Assembly: GCF_009707325.1 (NCBI RefSeq) | Contig: NZ_CP046103.1 | Location: 558,001 to 622,000 of the forward strand | Origin: Pseudomonas sp. IB20 | Lineage (GTDB): Bacteria > Pseudomonadota > Gammaproteobacteria > Pseudomonadales > Pseudomonadaceae | DNA length: 64,000 nt | Direction of reading: 5' to 3' | In this document: positions 10,639 through 19,559 of the stretch, in pieces | Layout of the letters: each line of letters opens with the position of its first letter | Numbering within the stretch: position 1 is the first letter of the stretch | The notes under the pieces: generated by a model | Databases searched by the model: none | What the model saw: only the letters and a program-made list of their open reading frames with translations | What the model was told of the DNA's origin: nothing | Program-made: the position numbers and the translations under genes

Positions 10639-11261
10639 TGAGCAACCCCCTGCTCAGCATCGGCATGGACTCCAACCGCTCGCAATTCATGGCGCGCCAG
10701 CGCATTGAAAGCGAACTTAACCTGCCGCGGATATTTGCCGCCATCGACGCCGACCCCAACATCGTCGGTGCAGGCGTGGTGTATATCGACGCCGACTTCA
10801 ATGTCGTCACCCTGCGTGAGTTCAAGCCCATCTGCAGCATTCAGCCCAAGCGCATCATTGTGCGTGAGGCGCAGAAATACGTCGCACCGGCGCAGTTTGC
10901 AGACCAAGTGATGAACAATGCGCGCGAGTCACGGTTGATCAGCGAAGCCTTCAACACCACCTTATCCTGCGGAGGAGCGGTGCTGGGTTGGCTGGTGATG
11001 TTAAGTGGCACCATCGCGGTGCCGTTCAGCGGTGGCGCCAGTTCAGTCATCACGGTCATTGGCTACACCAGCGCCACCGCCAGCACGGCGTCCTGCCTGA
11101 TGGGGGCATTTCGCACCCGCAATGAGATCGTCAACCCTGGCATGAATGACTATCTGGATAATGAGGAGTGGTACCAGGCCCATGGTCAGCTTTTTTGTGG
11201 TGTGCCTGCTGGTGGTGCTTCCGACGCTGCAATTTCACCCTCACTGGTTTATCTACAGTGA
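10638..11261 (+). CDS. Hypothetical protein with C-terminal hydrophobic hairpin
   Basis: Not a family I can name with confidence. The 207-aa product has a soluble first half (about 1-105) and then two hydrophobic stretches (about 110-135 and 137-155, rich in Gly, Ala, Ser and Thr), resembling an insertable membrane hairpin. AAGGAAG lies 9 nt before the ATG. An earlier in-frame ATG at 10539 lies inside the REPIN and is not used. The last ~27 residues, after NEEWYQ, are compositionally unlike the rest, and the DNA there encodes a better-looking membrane peptide in another frame. The natural C-terminus may therefore have been lost by a deletion or frameshift. Confidence 0.6.
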   Translation: MSNPLLSIGMDSNRSQFMARQRIESELNLPRIFAAIDADPNIVGAGVVYIDADFNVVTLREFKPICSIQPKRIIVREAQKYVAPAQFADQVMNNARESRLISEAFNTTLSCGGAVLGWLVMLSGTIAVPFSGGASSVITVIGYTSATASTASCLMGAFRTRNEIVNPGMNDYLDNEEWYQAHGQLFCGVPAGGASDAAISPSLVYLQ

Positions 11262-11376
11262 AAGCCTGTTCTGGCCATTGCTCGGGTTGTTGCTGATCAA
11301 CAGCAAGGGCTATCGGGCGATGGTCAGGAAGTTGGTTGAGGTGCGGCGCCTGCGGACGGCGGCCAAGGCTGCTTGA
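11182..11376 (+). CDS. Small two-helix membrane protein overlapping the upstream gene
   Basis: A 64-aa product with two likely transmembrane helices (VSFFVVCLLVVLPTL and a second around SESLFWPLLGLLLI) and a basic C-terminal tail (about 45-64). It overlaps the 3' part of the preceding gene in another frame. AGGAGT lies 12 nt upstream; ATGs at 11146 and 11161 are alternatives. It could be a genuine small partner, or the displaced 3' end of a gene fused by deletion to the upstream frame. I do not recognise it. Confidence 0.4.
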   Translation: MVSFFVVCLLVVLPTLQFHPHWFIYSESLFWPLLGLLLINSKGYRAMVRKLVEVRRLRTAAKAA

Positions 11377-11563
11377 CTGGGTAGATTCACCACCCAGCCT
11401 CGCACGCACGCCACAAATATGTGCAACCCTTGCACCACGGCCCCCACGTTGGCGCCGTTTTGGTGCTGTACTGCACCGGGTCTTACGATAAAGCGCAATG
11501 ACGGCCGCTCTGGCATAAGTCTTGCGCGCTTTGTTTCCATGCCCTGGCTCGCAGGAGGCCGCC

Positions 11564-14500
11564 GTGTCGATTCATGTCGCGTTGCACCACGTTACGCATT
11601 ACCGCTATGACCGCGCTGTCGAACTCGGCCCACAGATTGTGCGTTTGCGCCCGGCGGCCCATAGCCGCACGCGGATTTTGTCCTACGCACTCAACGTGCT
11701 GCCCGAGCAGCACTTCATCAATTGGCAGCAGGACCCGCAGGGTAATTACCTGGCACGCCTGGTGTTCCCGGAAAAGACCGATGAACTGCGCATCGAAGTC
11801 GACCTGGTCGCCGAGATGGCGGTGTTCAACCCGTTCGACTTTTTCCTCGAACCCTACGCCGAAAAAATCCCCTTCAGCTACGCCACCGATGAGCAGCGCG
11901 AGCTGGCGCCGTACCTGGAAACCCTGCCGCTGACGCCGAAGTTTGCTGCCTACCTGGCCGGTATCGACCGCACACCCTTGCCGGCCGTGGATTTCCTGGT
12001 CGGGCTCAACCAGCGTTTGGCCGCTGATATCGGCTACCTGATCCGCATGGAACCGGGCGTGCAAACCCCGGAATTCACCCTGGAAAACGCTTCCGGCTCC
12101 TGCCGCGACTCGGCCTGGCTGCTGGTGCAATTGCTGCGCAACCTGGGGCTGGCGGCGCGCTTTGTGTCGGGCTACCTGATCCAACTGACCGCCGACGTCA
12201 AAGCCCTCGACGGCCCGTCTGGCACGGAGGTGGACTTCACCGACCTGCACGCCTGGTGCGAGGTGTACTTGCCCGGCGCCGGCTGGATCGGCCTGGATGC
12301 CACTTCCGGGTTGTTCGCCGGTGAGGGTCATATTCCGTTGGCCTGTAGTCCCGAACCATCTTCCGCCGCCCCGATTAGTGGGCTGGTGGAACCCTGCGAG
12401 TGCGAATTTACTCACGAAATGTCGGTGGAGCGCATCTGGGAGGCACCTCGGGTTACCAAGCCCTACACCGAGGAGCAATGGTTGGCGATCCAGGCCCTCG
12501 GCCGGCAGATCGATGCCGACCTGCTCAAGGACGATGTGCGCCTGACCATGGGCGGCGAGCCCACTTTCGTCTCCATCGACGACCCCGACGGCGCCGAGTG
12601 GAACACCGCTGCGCTGGGGCCGGACAAGCGCCGCCTGTCCGCCGAGCTGTTCCAACGCATGCGCAAGCACTACGCACCCAAGGGGCTGGTGCATTTCGGC
12701 CAGGGCAAGTGGTACCCCGGCGAGCAACTGCCGCGCTGGTCGCTCAACTGCTACTGGCGCCGCGACGGCGTGCCGATCTGGCACAACAGCGCGCTGATCG
12801 CCGATGAGCAAGAGGATTACGGCGCCGACGGTGTAATGGCCGGGCGCTTCCTGGCCAGCGTCGCCGAGCGCCTGAAACTGCCGGCGCGCTTTGTGTTTCC
12901 GGCTTTCGAAGACAACTTTTACTACTTGTGGCGCGAAGGTGCGCTGCCGCAAAACGTCACCGCCCAGGACCCGCGCCTGAGCGACGACCTGGAGCGCGAA
13001 CGCCTGCGCAAAGTGTTCAGCCAGGGCCTGGATAAAGTCATCGGCCAAGTGCTGCCACTGGCGCGTACGGCGGCCAATGATCGCTGGCAGAGCGGGCGTT
13101 GGTACCTGCGCGACAACCACTGCCGCCTGGTGCCGGGGGATTCACCGTTGGGTTATCGCCTGCCGTTGGCCTCGCAGCCTTGGGTGACGGCGGCGGAGTA
13201 TCCGTTTGTGCATCCAACCGACCCGAACCAGGATCAACCGCAGTTGCCCTCCACCGAGCAACTGCATAGTCACGGCGAGCCCGCGCCGAGCGATGAGCGC
13301 GTACCGAAAGTCGATGAGTCCGCTGACTGGCTGACCCGCACCGCCTTGTGCGCCGAAGCGCGGGAAGGGCGGCTGTATCTGTTCATGCCGCCGCTGGAGC
13401 GCGTCGAGGATTACCTGGAGCTGGTGGCCGCCATCGAAGCGACCGCCGAGGAACTGCACTGCCCGGTATTGCTGGAAGGCTACGAGCCACCGTTCGACAC
13501 CCGCTTGAGTAACTTCCGGGTGACGCCGGACCCGGGTGTGATCGAGGTGAACGTGCAGCCGTCCGCCACCTGGGACGAGTTGGTCGAGCGCACTGAATTC
13601 CTCTACGAAGAGGCGCGGCAAACTCGCCTCACCACGGAAAAATTCATGATCGACGGCCGCCACACCGGCACCGGCGGCGGTAATCACTTTGTGCTCGGCG
13701 GCGCTACACCCAAGGATTCACCGTTCCTGCGTCGCCCGGACCTGCTGCGCAGTTTGATCAGTTACTGGCATAACCACCCCTCGCTGTCGTACCTGTTTTC
13801 TGGCCTGTTTATCGGCCCGACCTCCCAGGCGCCACGGGTGGATGAGGCGCGTAACGACGCGCTGTATGAGCTGGAAATCGCCTTCGCGCAAATGCCCGAA
13901 CCCGGCGAGGAATGCCCGCCGTGGTTGGTGGACCGCCTGCTGCGCAACCTGCTGATCGACGTGACGGGCAACACCCACCGCGCCGAATTTTGCATCGACA
14001 AACTCTATTCGCCGGACGGCGCCACCGGCCGCCTGGGCCTGTTGGAGTTGCGCGCCTTTGAAATGCCGCCCCATGCGCGCATGAGCCTCACCCAGCAATT
14101 GCTGCTGCGCGCGTTGGTCGCACGCTTCTGGCGTGAGCCGTATGCGCCGCCGAAACTGGCGCGCTGGGGCACCGAGCTGCATGACCGCTTCGTGTTGCCG
14201 CACTTTATCGAGCAGGATTTCGCCGACGTGATTGTCGAGTTGAATGCCGCCGGTTACCCGCTGCGAGCCGAGTGGTTTGCTGCGCACCTGGAGTTCCGTT
14301 TCCCCAAGGTCGGCGACTACGCCGTCAGCGGTATCGAACTGGAACTGCGCCAGGCCCTGGAGCCTTGGCACGTGCTGGGCGAGGAGGGCGCAGTGGGCGG
14401 CACGGTGCGTTATGTGGATTCGTCGCTCGAGCGCTTGCAGGTGAAGTTGAGCGGGTTGGCGCCGCAACGGTATCTGCTGACCTGCAACGGCATCCCGGTG

Positions 14501-14854
14501 CCGCTGCAACCGACCGGGCGTGTCGGTGAGTTTGTCGCCGGTGTGCGTTACCGCGCCTGGCAACCGGCCAACTGCCTGCAGCCGACCATCGCGGTACACG
14601 CGCCGCTGGTGTTCGACTTGCTCGACACTTGGATGCAGCGCTCGTTGGGCGGCTGTCAGTATCATGTGGCCCACCCGGGCGGGCGCAACTACGACAGCTT
14701 GCCGGTGAATGCCAACGAAGCCGAGAGCCGGCGCATGGCGCGGTTTTTCCGCTTGGGGCATAGCCCGGGTAAGCTGGCGGTGCCGACCGTAGTGATCAAC
14801 GACGAATTGCCCATGACTCTGGATCTGCGGCGTTTTCCCAATAAAAATGACTGA
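11564..14854 (+). CDS. Transglutaminase-like protease fused to DUF2126
   Basis: A 1096-aa two-part protein. The N-terminal 290 residues form a bacterial transglutaminase-like (papain-fold) domain with an apparent triad at Cys180 (GSCRDSAW), His229 (DLHAWCEVY) and Asp245 (GLDATSG). The remainder matches DUF2126, which resembles amidoligase/glutamine-synthetase-like folds. I set the start at the GTG at 11564: AGGAGG sits 5 nt upstream and SIHVALHHVTHYRYD is the family start. The ATG at 11522 lies before the ribosome-binding site. It is first of three genes (with 15013 and 17499) predicted to make or modify peptides. The substrate is unknown and no signal peptide is visible. Confidence 0.88.
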   Translation: MSIHVALHHVTHYRYDRAVELGPQIVRLRPAAHSRTRILSYALNVLPEQHFINWQQDPQGNYLARLVFPEKTDELRIEVDLVAEMAVFNPFDFFLEPYAEKIPFSYATDEQRELAPYLETLPLTPKFAAYLAGIDRTPLPAVDFLVGLNQRLAADIGYLIRMEPGVQTPEFTLENASGSCRDSAWLLVQLLRNLGLAARFVSGYLIQLTADVKALDGPSGTEVDFTDLHAWCEVYLPGAGWIGLDATSGLFAGEGHIPLACSPEPSSAAPISGLVEPCECEFTHEMSVERIWEAPRVTKPYTEEQWLAIQALGRQIDADLLKDDVRLTMGGEPTFVSIDDPDGAEWNTAALGPDKRRLSAELFQRMRKHYAPKGLVHFGQGKWYPGEQLPRWSLNCYWRRDGVPIWHNSALIADEQEDYGADGVMAGRFLASVAERLKLPARFVFPAFEDNFYYLWREGALPQNVTAQDPRLSDDLERERLRKVFSQGLDKVIGQVLPLARTAANDRWQSGRWYLRDNHCRLVPGDSPLGYRLPLASQPWVTAAEYPFVHPTDPNQDQPQLPSTEQLHSHGEPAPSDERVPKVDESADWLTRTALCAEAREGRLYLFMPPLERVEDYLELVAAIEATAEELHCPVLLEGYEPPFDTRLSNFRVTPDPGVIEVNVQPSATWDELVERTEFLYEEARQTRLTTEKFMIDGRHTGTGGGNHFVLGGATPKDSPFLRRPDLLRSLISYWHNHPSLSYLFSGLFIGPTSQAPRVDEARNDALYELEIAFAQMPEPGEECPPWLVDRLLRNLLIDVTGNTHRAEFCIDKLYSPDGATGRLGLLELRAFEMPPHARMSLTQQLLLRALVARFWREPYAPPKLARWGTELHDRFVLPHFIEQDFADVIVELNAAGYPLRAEWFAAHLEFRFPKVGDYAVSGIELELRQALEPWHVLGEEGAVGGTVRYVDSSLERLQVKLSGLAPQRYLLTCNGIPVPLQPTGRVGEFVAGVRYRAWQPANCLQPTIAVHAPLVFDLLDTWMQRSLGGCQYHVAHPGGRNYDSLPVNANEAESRRMARFFRLGHSPGKLAVPTVVINDELPMTLDLRRFPNKND

Positions 14855-14865
14855 ACCCAATCCAA

Positions 14866-14957
14866 ATGTGGGAGCTGGCTTGCCTGCGATAGCGGTGTAT
14901 CAGCCAGCCAATCAAGTGCCTGGAAAACCGCCATCGCAGGCAAGCCAGCTCCCACAT
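14866..14957. repeat. REPIN (inverted REP pair)
   Basis: ATGTGGGAGCTGGCTTGCCT opens the element and its inverse closes it, with a ~45-bp loop. It fills the gap between the DUF2126 gene and the ATP-grasp gene without a visible terminator, so the operon may still be read through. Confidence 0.85.
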
Positions 14958-15012
14958 TAGATTGCAGTGAATTTGAGTTAATCTGACTTCCCTTGCCTCT
15001 GCCGAGCGTTCC

Positions 15013-17499
15013 ATGCCCGACTTGCTCGACCGTTACCCGCTGACCGCGGGCACCTATCACGAACTGCTGGACGACAGTGGCGCGGTGCGTGCCCATTGGC
15101 AGCGCTTGCTCGATCACCTGCAACGCAGCACGCCCGCGCAGTTGGCCCAGCGCCAGGCGCTGCTGACCCGGCAGATCCAGGAAAACGGCGTGACCTACAA
15201 CGTCTACGCCGACCCCAAGGGCGCCGATCGCCCGTGGGAACTGGACCTGCTGCCGCATGTGCTGGCCTTTGACGAGTGGCAGCACCTGTCGGCCGGCATC
15301 GCCCAGCGTGCGCGCCTGCTCAATGCGGTGTTGGCCGATTTGTACGGCCCGCAGCGCCTGATCAAAGAGGGTTTGTTGCCGGCGGAGTTGGTATTCGGTC
15401 ACAACAACTTCCTGTGGCCGTGCCAGGGCATTCAGCCGCCCGACGGTGCATTTCTGAACCTGTATGCCGTGGACCTGGCGCGCACCCCGGATGGCCGTTG
15501 GTGGGTCACCGCCGACCGCACCCAGGCGCCGTCGGGCGCTGGTTATGCGTTGGAAAACCGCACCATCGTGTCCCGCGCCTTCCCGGACTTGTACCGCGAC
15601 TTGCAAGTGCAGCACCTCACCGGTTTCTTCCGCACGTTGCAGGAGACCCTGGCCCGTCAGGCGCCTAGCGACGACCAGCCGCCGCTGATCGTGCTGCTCA
15701 CGCCGGGGCGTTTCAACGAAAGCTATTTCGAACACCTCTACCTCGCACGCCAGCTCGGTTACCCGTTGGTGGAAGGCGGCGACCTCACCGTGCGCGACAG
15801 CACAGTGTTCCTGAAAACCCTCAGCGGCCTGCGCCGGGTGCACGCGATCATGCGCCGCCTGGACGACGACTTCTGCGACCCGCTGGAGCTGCGCACCGAC
15901 TCGGCCCTCGGCGTGCCTGGCCTGCTCGATGCGGTGCGCCAAGGTAATGTACTGGTGGCCAACGCCCTCGGCAGTGGCATGTTGGAGTCCCCAGGTTTGC
16001 TCGGCTTTTTGCCGAAGATCAACCAGTTCCTGTTTGGCGAAGAATTGATCCTGCCGTCCATCGCCACCTGGTGGTGCGGTGAGGCGCCAGTGCTGGCTGA
16101 GGCTTTGGAGAAACTGCCCGAGCTGCTGATCAAACCCGCGTTTCCGTCGCAAAGCTTCACGCCGGTATTTGGCCGCGACTTGAACGACGAACAACGCCAG
16201 GCCCTGGCCGAACGCATGCGTGCGCGGCCTTACGCGTATGTCGCCCAGGAGCTGGCGCAACTGTCCCAGGCACCGGTGTGGCACACCGTCGATGACCATT
16301 TGCAACACCGCGCCATCGGCATGCGTGTGTACGCGGTGGCCAGCGATGAAGGCTACCGTGTACTGCCCGGTGGCCTGACCCGTGTGGCCGCCGAGGCCGA
16401 TGCCGAAGTAGTGTCGATGCAACGCGGCGGCGCGAGCAAAGACACCTGGGTGCTCGGCGAGCGCGCTGCCGGCGGCGAGCAATGGCGCGCGCAACGGCCG
16501 ATTGGTGCCCACGATTTGGTGCGCCGCGATCCGTACCTGCCGTCACGTGTGGTGGAGAACTTGTTCTGGTTTGGCCGTTACTGCGAACGCTGCGATGACA
16601 GTGCGCGCTGGCTGCGCATCGTGCTGGCGCGTTATGTCGACGGCGACGACCCACTGGCGTTGCAGGCGGCGGTCGAGCTAGGTGAGACCCTGCGCTTGCT
16701 GCCGGAAGAGGGCGAATTGCCCGAGCGCCTGCTCGCCGCCTTGCTCGGCGATGATTGGCCGTCGAGCCTGCGCGCCAACCTGCAACGCCTGCAGTGGGCC
16801 GCGTCTCAGGTACGCGGCAAGTTGTCCCGGGAAAACTGGCAGGCCTTGGTCGAGCTGCAACGCGAAGCCATGGAGCTGGAAAGCGAAACGCCGGACTTCG
16901 GTGAGCTGCTGGATTTTCTCAACCGTCTGGTGATGTCCCTGGCGGCGCTCTCCGGGTTTGCCCTGGACGACATGACCCGCGACGAAGGCTGGCGCTTCTT
17001 GATGATGGGGCGGCGCATCGAGCGTCTGCAATTCCTGAGCAGCAGCCTTGCGGCGTTCCTGCGCGGCGTGGCGGTGTTTGATCAGGCCGGGCTTGAGTGG
17101 CTGTTGGAGTTGGGCAACAGCAGCATCACTTATCGCTCGCGCTACTTGGCGGTGCCGCAGTTGATCCCGGTGCTCGACTTGTTGCTGCTGGATGAGCAGA
17201 ACCCGCATGCGGTGCTGTTCCAGCTGAAACTGGTCAGTCGCACCTTGCGTCGCCTCAACGATGACTTTGGCGTGCCTCGGGAAACTGGCCTGGCGCCGTT
17301 GGTGGAGCGCTTGGCGCGTTTCGACCTGGGCTGCCTGGAGAACCCGTTGTTCGGCGAGTCCAGCGTGCGTGCCGCGTTGGATGGCCTGGCTGACCTGCTG
17401 CAAGCGGTGGCCGATGAGAGTGGGCAAGTGTCGGATCGCCTGGCCTTGCGCCATTTTGCCCATGTGGATGATGTCAGTCAGCAAACGGTGTCGGTGTGA
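15013..17499 (+). CDS. Circularly permuted ATP-grasp / alpha-E domain fusion protein
   Basis: An 828-aa fusion of a circularly permuted type 2 ATP-grasp domain (about 70-480, formerly DUF404/DUF407) to an alpha-helical alpha-E domain (DUF403, from about 509, SRVVENLFWFGRYCERCDDSARWLR, to about 815). ATP-grasp enzymes join a carboxylate to an amine with ATP, and comparative genomics has linked this trio to synthesis or tagging of small peptides. In many genomes the two domains are separate genes; here they are one. The ATG at 15013 follows the REPIN by 55 bp. Its stop overlaps the next gene. Confidence 0.9.
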   Translation: MPDLLDRYPLTAGTYHELLDDSGAVRAHWQRLLDHLQRSTPAQLAQRQALLTRQIQENGVTYNVYADPKGADRPWELDLLPHVLAFDEWQHLSAGIAQRARLLNAVLADLYGPQRLIKEGLLPAELVFGHNNFLWPCQGIQPPDGAFLNLYAVDLARTPDGRWWVTADRTQAPSGAGYALENRTIVSRAFPDLYRDLQVQHLTGFFRTLQETLARQAPSDDQPPLIVLLTPGRFNESYFEHLYLARQLGYPLVEGGDLTVRDSTVFLKTLSGLRRVHAIMRRLDDDFCDPLELRTDSALGVPGLLDAVRQGNVLVANALGSGMLESPGLLGFLPKINQFLFGEELILPSIATWWCGEAPVLAEALEKLPELLIKPAFPSQSFTPVFGRDLNDEQRQALAERMRARPYAYVAQELAQLSQAPVWHTVDDHLQHRAIGMRVYAVASDEGYRVLPGGLTRVAAEADAEVVSMQRGGASKDTWVLGERAAGGEQWRAQRPIGAHDLVRRDPYLPSRVVENLFWFGRYCERCDDSARWLRIVLARYVDGDDPLALQAAVELGETLRLLPEEGELPERLLAALLGDDWPSSLRANLQRLQWAASQVRGKLSRENWQALVELQREAMELESETPDFGELLDFLNRLVMSLAALSGFALDDMTRDEGWRFLMMGRRIERLQFLSSSLAAFLRGVAVFDQAGLEWLLELGNSSITYRSRYLAVPQLIPVLDLLLLDEQNPHAVLFQLKLVSRTLRRLNDDFGVPRETGLAPLVERLARFDLGCLENPLFGESSVRAALDGLADLLQAVADESGQVSDRLALRHFAHVDDVSQQTVSV

Positions 17500-18389
17500 T
17501 GAGTGCGCGCTACCAAATTTTCCACGATACCCATTACCACTACGACAGCCCGGTGTCCCTGGCCCAGCAGCTGGCGCACCTGTGGCCACGGCCGTGTGCC
17601 TGGCAGCGTTGCAGTTCGCAGCAATTGGAGATCAGCCCGGAGCCGACAGCGCGGCGTGATGAGCTGGACGTGTTCGGCAACCCGATCACGCGCCTGGCGT
17701 TCGAACGGCCCCACGATGAGCTGCTGGTGAATGCCGGGCTGACCGTCGAAGTGCTGGCGCGGCCTGCGCTGGATTTCCAGCAGTCGCCGGCCTGGGACCA
17801 GACCCGCGACAGCCTGACCTACAGCAGCCAGCCACTCTCAGCCGAACTGATCGAAGCCTGCCGCTATCGCTTCGAATCGCCCTACGTGCACCTGAAAAAA
17901 ACCTTCGTTGAGTTTTCCGAAAGCTGTTTTCCACCCGGCGAGCCATTGCTGCTTGGCGTGCAGGCATTGATGCAGAAGATTTTCAGCGAGTTCACCTTCG
18001 ATGCCGAAGCCACCCAGGTCGCCACGCCGTTGGTGGAGGTGCTGGAGCGCCGACGCGGCGTGTGCCAGGACTTCGCCCACCTGATGCTCGCCTGCCTGCG
18101 CTCGCGTGGCCTGGCGGCGCGGTACATCAGCGGCTACCTGCTCACACAGCCACCGCCCGGCCAGCCACGGCTGATCGGCGCCGATGCGTCCCATGCGTGG
18201 GTCTCGGTGTATTGCCCGGTGTTGGGCTGGGTAGATTTTGATCCGACCAACAATGTGCAGCCGGCCCTGGAGCACATCACCCTGGCCTGGGGCCGTGATT
18301 TCTCTGATGTGTCGCCGTTGCGGGGGGTGATTCTGGGAGGTGGGAGCCATGACCCGGAGGTGCGGGTGACGGTGATGCCGCTGGAATAG
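17499..18389 (+). CDS. Transglutaminase-like cysteine protease (operon partner)
   Basis: A 296-aa protein with an N-terminal beta-rich domain (about 1-140) and a C-terminal transglutaminase core. The catalytic residues are readable: Cys189 (RRGVCQDFAH), His232 (DASHAWVSVY) and Asp248 (VDFDPTNN). The ATG at 17499 overlaps the preceding TGA by one base (TGATG), so translation is coupled; a GTG one codon earlier is also in frame. It is probably the peptide-cleaving or transferring partner of the ATP-grasp protein. No signal peptide, so likely cytoplasmic. Confidence 0.9.
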   Translation: MSARYQIFHDTHYHYDSPVSLAQQLAHLWPRPCAWQRCSSQQLEISPEPTARRDELDVFGNPITRLAFERPHDELLVNAGLTVEVLARPALDFQQSPAWDQTRDSLTYSSQPLSAELIEACRYRFESPYVHLKKTFVEFSESCFPPGEPLLLGVQALMQKIFSEFTFDAEATQVATPLVEVLERRRGVCQDFAHLMLACLRSRGLAARYISGYLLTQPPPGQPRLIGADASHAWVSVYCPVLGWVDFDPTNNVQPALEHITLAWGRDFSDVSPLRGVILGGGSHDPEVRVTVMPLE

Positions 18390-18435
18390 GGGTGGGTTGG
18401 GGTGAGCAGGGAGGGCCTGCTCACCTCAACAGAAT

Positions 18436-18618
18436 TTATTCCGCCGGGTCTTTCGGTGTCTCAGTCTCATCAGTCGCCACTTCACCTTCAGCATCCGGGT
18501 TCAGTGCGCCAGCTTCTTCATCTGCAGTGGCTTTCTTGCGTTGCAGCTTTTCCTCTTTCTTCTGCTCCTTGGCCAAGTCTCTCTGACGTTTGGCGAAGGA
18601 GTAATTAGGTTTGGCCAT
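18436..18618 (-). CDS. Small highly charged protein
   Basis: A 60-aa product: a Lys/Arg/Glu-rich first half (NYSFAKRQRDLAKEQKKEEK), then an acidic tail ending PKDPAE. AGAGGAT lies 5 nt before the ATG. I recall similar short proteins in other Pseudomonas genomes, which supports a real gene, but no function is known. It is likely a soluble, partly disordered or coiled-coil peptide. It is convergent with the transglutaminase operon. Confidence 0.7.
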   Translation of the reverse strand: MAKPNYSFAKRQRDLAKEQKKEEKLQRKKATADEEAGALNPDAEGEVATDETETPKDPAE

Positions 18619-18707
18619 GGGCGATCCTCTAGGGTCGAAGGTGAGGGTGGGGCGGCGCGCAGCTGCCTTGGGTCGCTATGGTAGCAGCTTAGCACCTCGC
18701 TTGGCCT

Positions 18708-18764
18708 TCACTTACCGCAGGCGTACGCGGCCAGCAGGCCGTTGAACAGTTGGTTGAGGTGCAT
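18708..18764 (-). CDS. Possible 18-residue peptide
   Basis: On the minus strand, an ATG preceded by TTGGAG (8-nt spacing) opens an 18-codon frame reading MHLNQLFNGLLAAYACGK before TGA. The sequence is amphipathic. It is too short to judge by composition, so this is a tentative call in the gap between the small charged gene and azurin. Confidence 0.2.
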   Translation of the reverse strand: MHLNQLFNGLLAAYACGK

Positions 18765-18867
18765 GGCGCAGGCTCCAAGGGGGGTGAGCCGATCATAAAC
18801 CGCGGGCCGAAGGTTGGCTGGTAGATTGTGTTGATCAGTCTGATAGCCTAAAGTTGTATACAATCTG

Positions 18868-18881
18868 TTGATTCAGATCAT
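18868..18881 (+). promoter_or_regulatory. ANR/FNR-type box upstream of azurin
   Basis: TTGATTCAGATCAT matches the ANR/FNR consensus TTGAT-N4-ATCAA at nine of ten positions. ANR control of azurin is established in P. aeruginosa. The box lies 71 bp before the azurin ATG. I could not place a clean -10 at the usual distance. Confidence 0.55.
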
Positions 18882-18951
18882 AAGAATTTAAGCCTGCTTG
18901 AGGCAACCTTGTCGCAATATGCGTTTATTAAACCCTGCCTTGGAGATTCAC

Positions 18952-19398
18952 ATGTTTGCCAAACTCGTTGCTGTTTCCCTGCTGACTCTGGCGAGCGGCC
19001 AGTTGCTTGCTGCAGAGTGCAAGGTCACCGTCGACTCTACCGACCAAATGTCCTTTAACACCAAGGCCATTGAAATCGATAAAAGCTGCAAGACGTTCAC
19101 CGTTGAGCTGACTCACTCCGGTAGCTTGCCGAAAAACGTCATGGGCCATAACTGGGTGCTGAGCTCCGCCGCCGACATGCCTGGCGTCGCCAGCGACGGC
19201 ATGGCTGCCGGTATCGACAAGAACTACCTGAAAGAAGGCGACACCCGCATCATCGCCCACACCAAGATCATCGGTGCCGGCGAAAAAGACGCCGTGACCT
19301 TCGATGTGTCGAAGCTGGCAGCGGGTACGGATTACGCGTTCTTCTGCTCGTTCCCAGGCCACATCTCGATGATGAAAGGCACTGTGACCGTCAAATAA
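18952..19398 (+). CDS. azu: Azurin precursor (periplasmic blue copper protein)
   Basis: A 148-aa precursor: a 20-residue signal peptide ([20 protein letters not shown]) and a mature 128-residue azurin starting AEC, the standard length. All copper ligands are present in mature numbering: His46 (MGHNW), Cys112, His117 and Met121 ([10 protein letters not shown]). The Cys3-Cys26 disulfide is also kept. It shuttles electrons in the periplasm, typically during oxygen limitation. The ATG at 18952 follows TTGGAG; an earlier ATG at 18898 would bury the signal peptide. A terminator follows. Confidence 0.97.
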   Translation: MFAKLVAVSLLTLASGQLLAAECKVTVDSTDQMSFNTKAIEIDKSCKTFTVELTHSGSLPKNVMGHNWVLSSAADMPGVASDGMAAGIDKNYLKEGDTRIIAHTKIIGAGEKDAVTFDVSKLAAGTDYAFFCSFPGHISMMKGTVTVK

Positions 19399-19414
19399 GC
19401 CAACCCTGGTCGAA

Positions 19415-19442
19415 AAAAAAGCGCCTTGCGGGGCGCTTTTTT
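19415..19442 (+). terminator. Terminator of azurin
   Basis: AAAAAAGCGCC...GGCGCTTTTTT with a six-base loop, 16 bp after the azurin stop. The A and T arms could make it bidirectional. Confidence 0.85.
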
Positions 19443-19460
19443 GTGGGCGTTGAATACCTT

Positions 19461-19552
19461 GTGGCGAGCCAGCCCCCCAGGGTGATCCTGGCGAGCCAGC
19501 CCCCACAGGGGAGTGCATTCCAACTGTGGGCGCTGGCTTGCCTGCGATAGCG
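19461..19552. repeat. REP cluster between azurin and nadE
   Basis: Two short direct copies of TGGCGAGCCAGCCCC are followed by a single REP core, CTGTGGGCGCTGGCTTGCCT. It lies in the convergent gap between azu and nadE. Confidence 0.65.
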
Positions 19553-19559
19553 ATCTACC

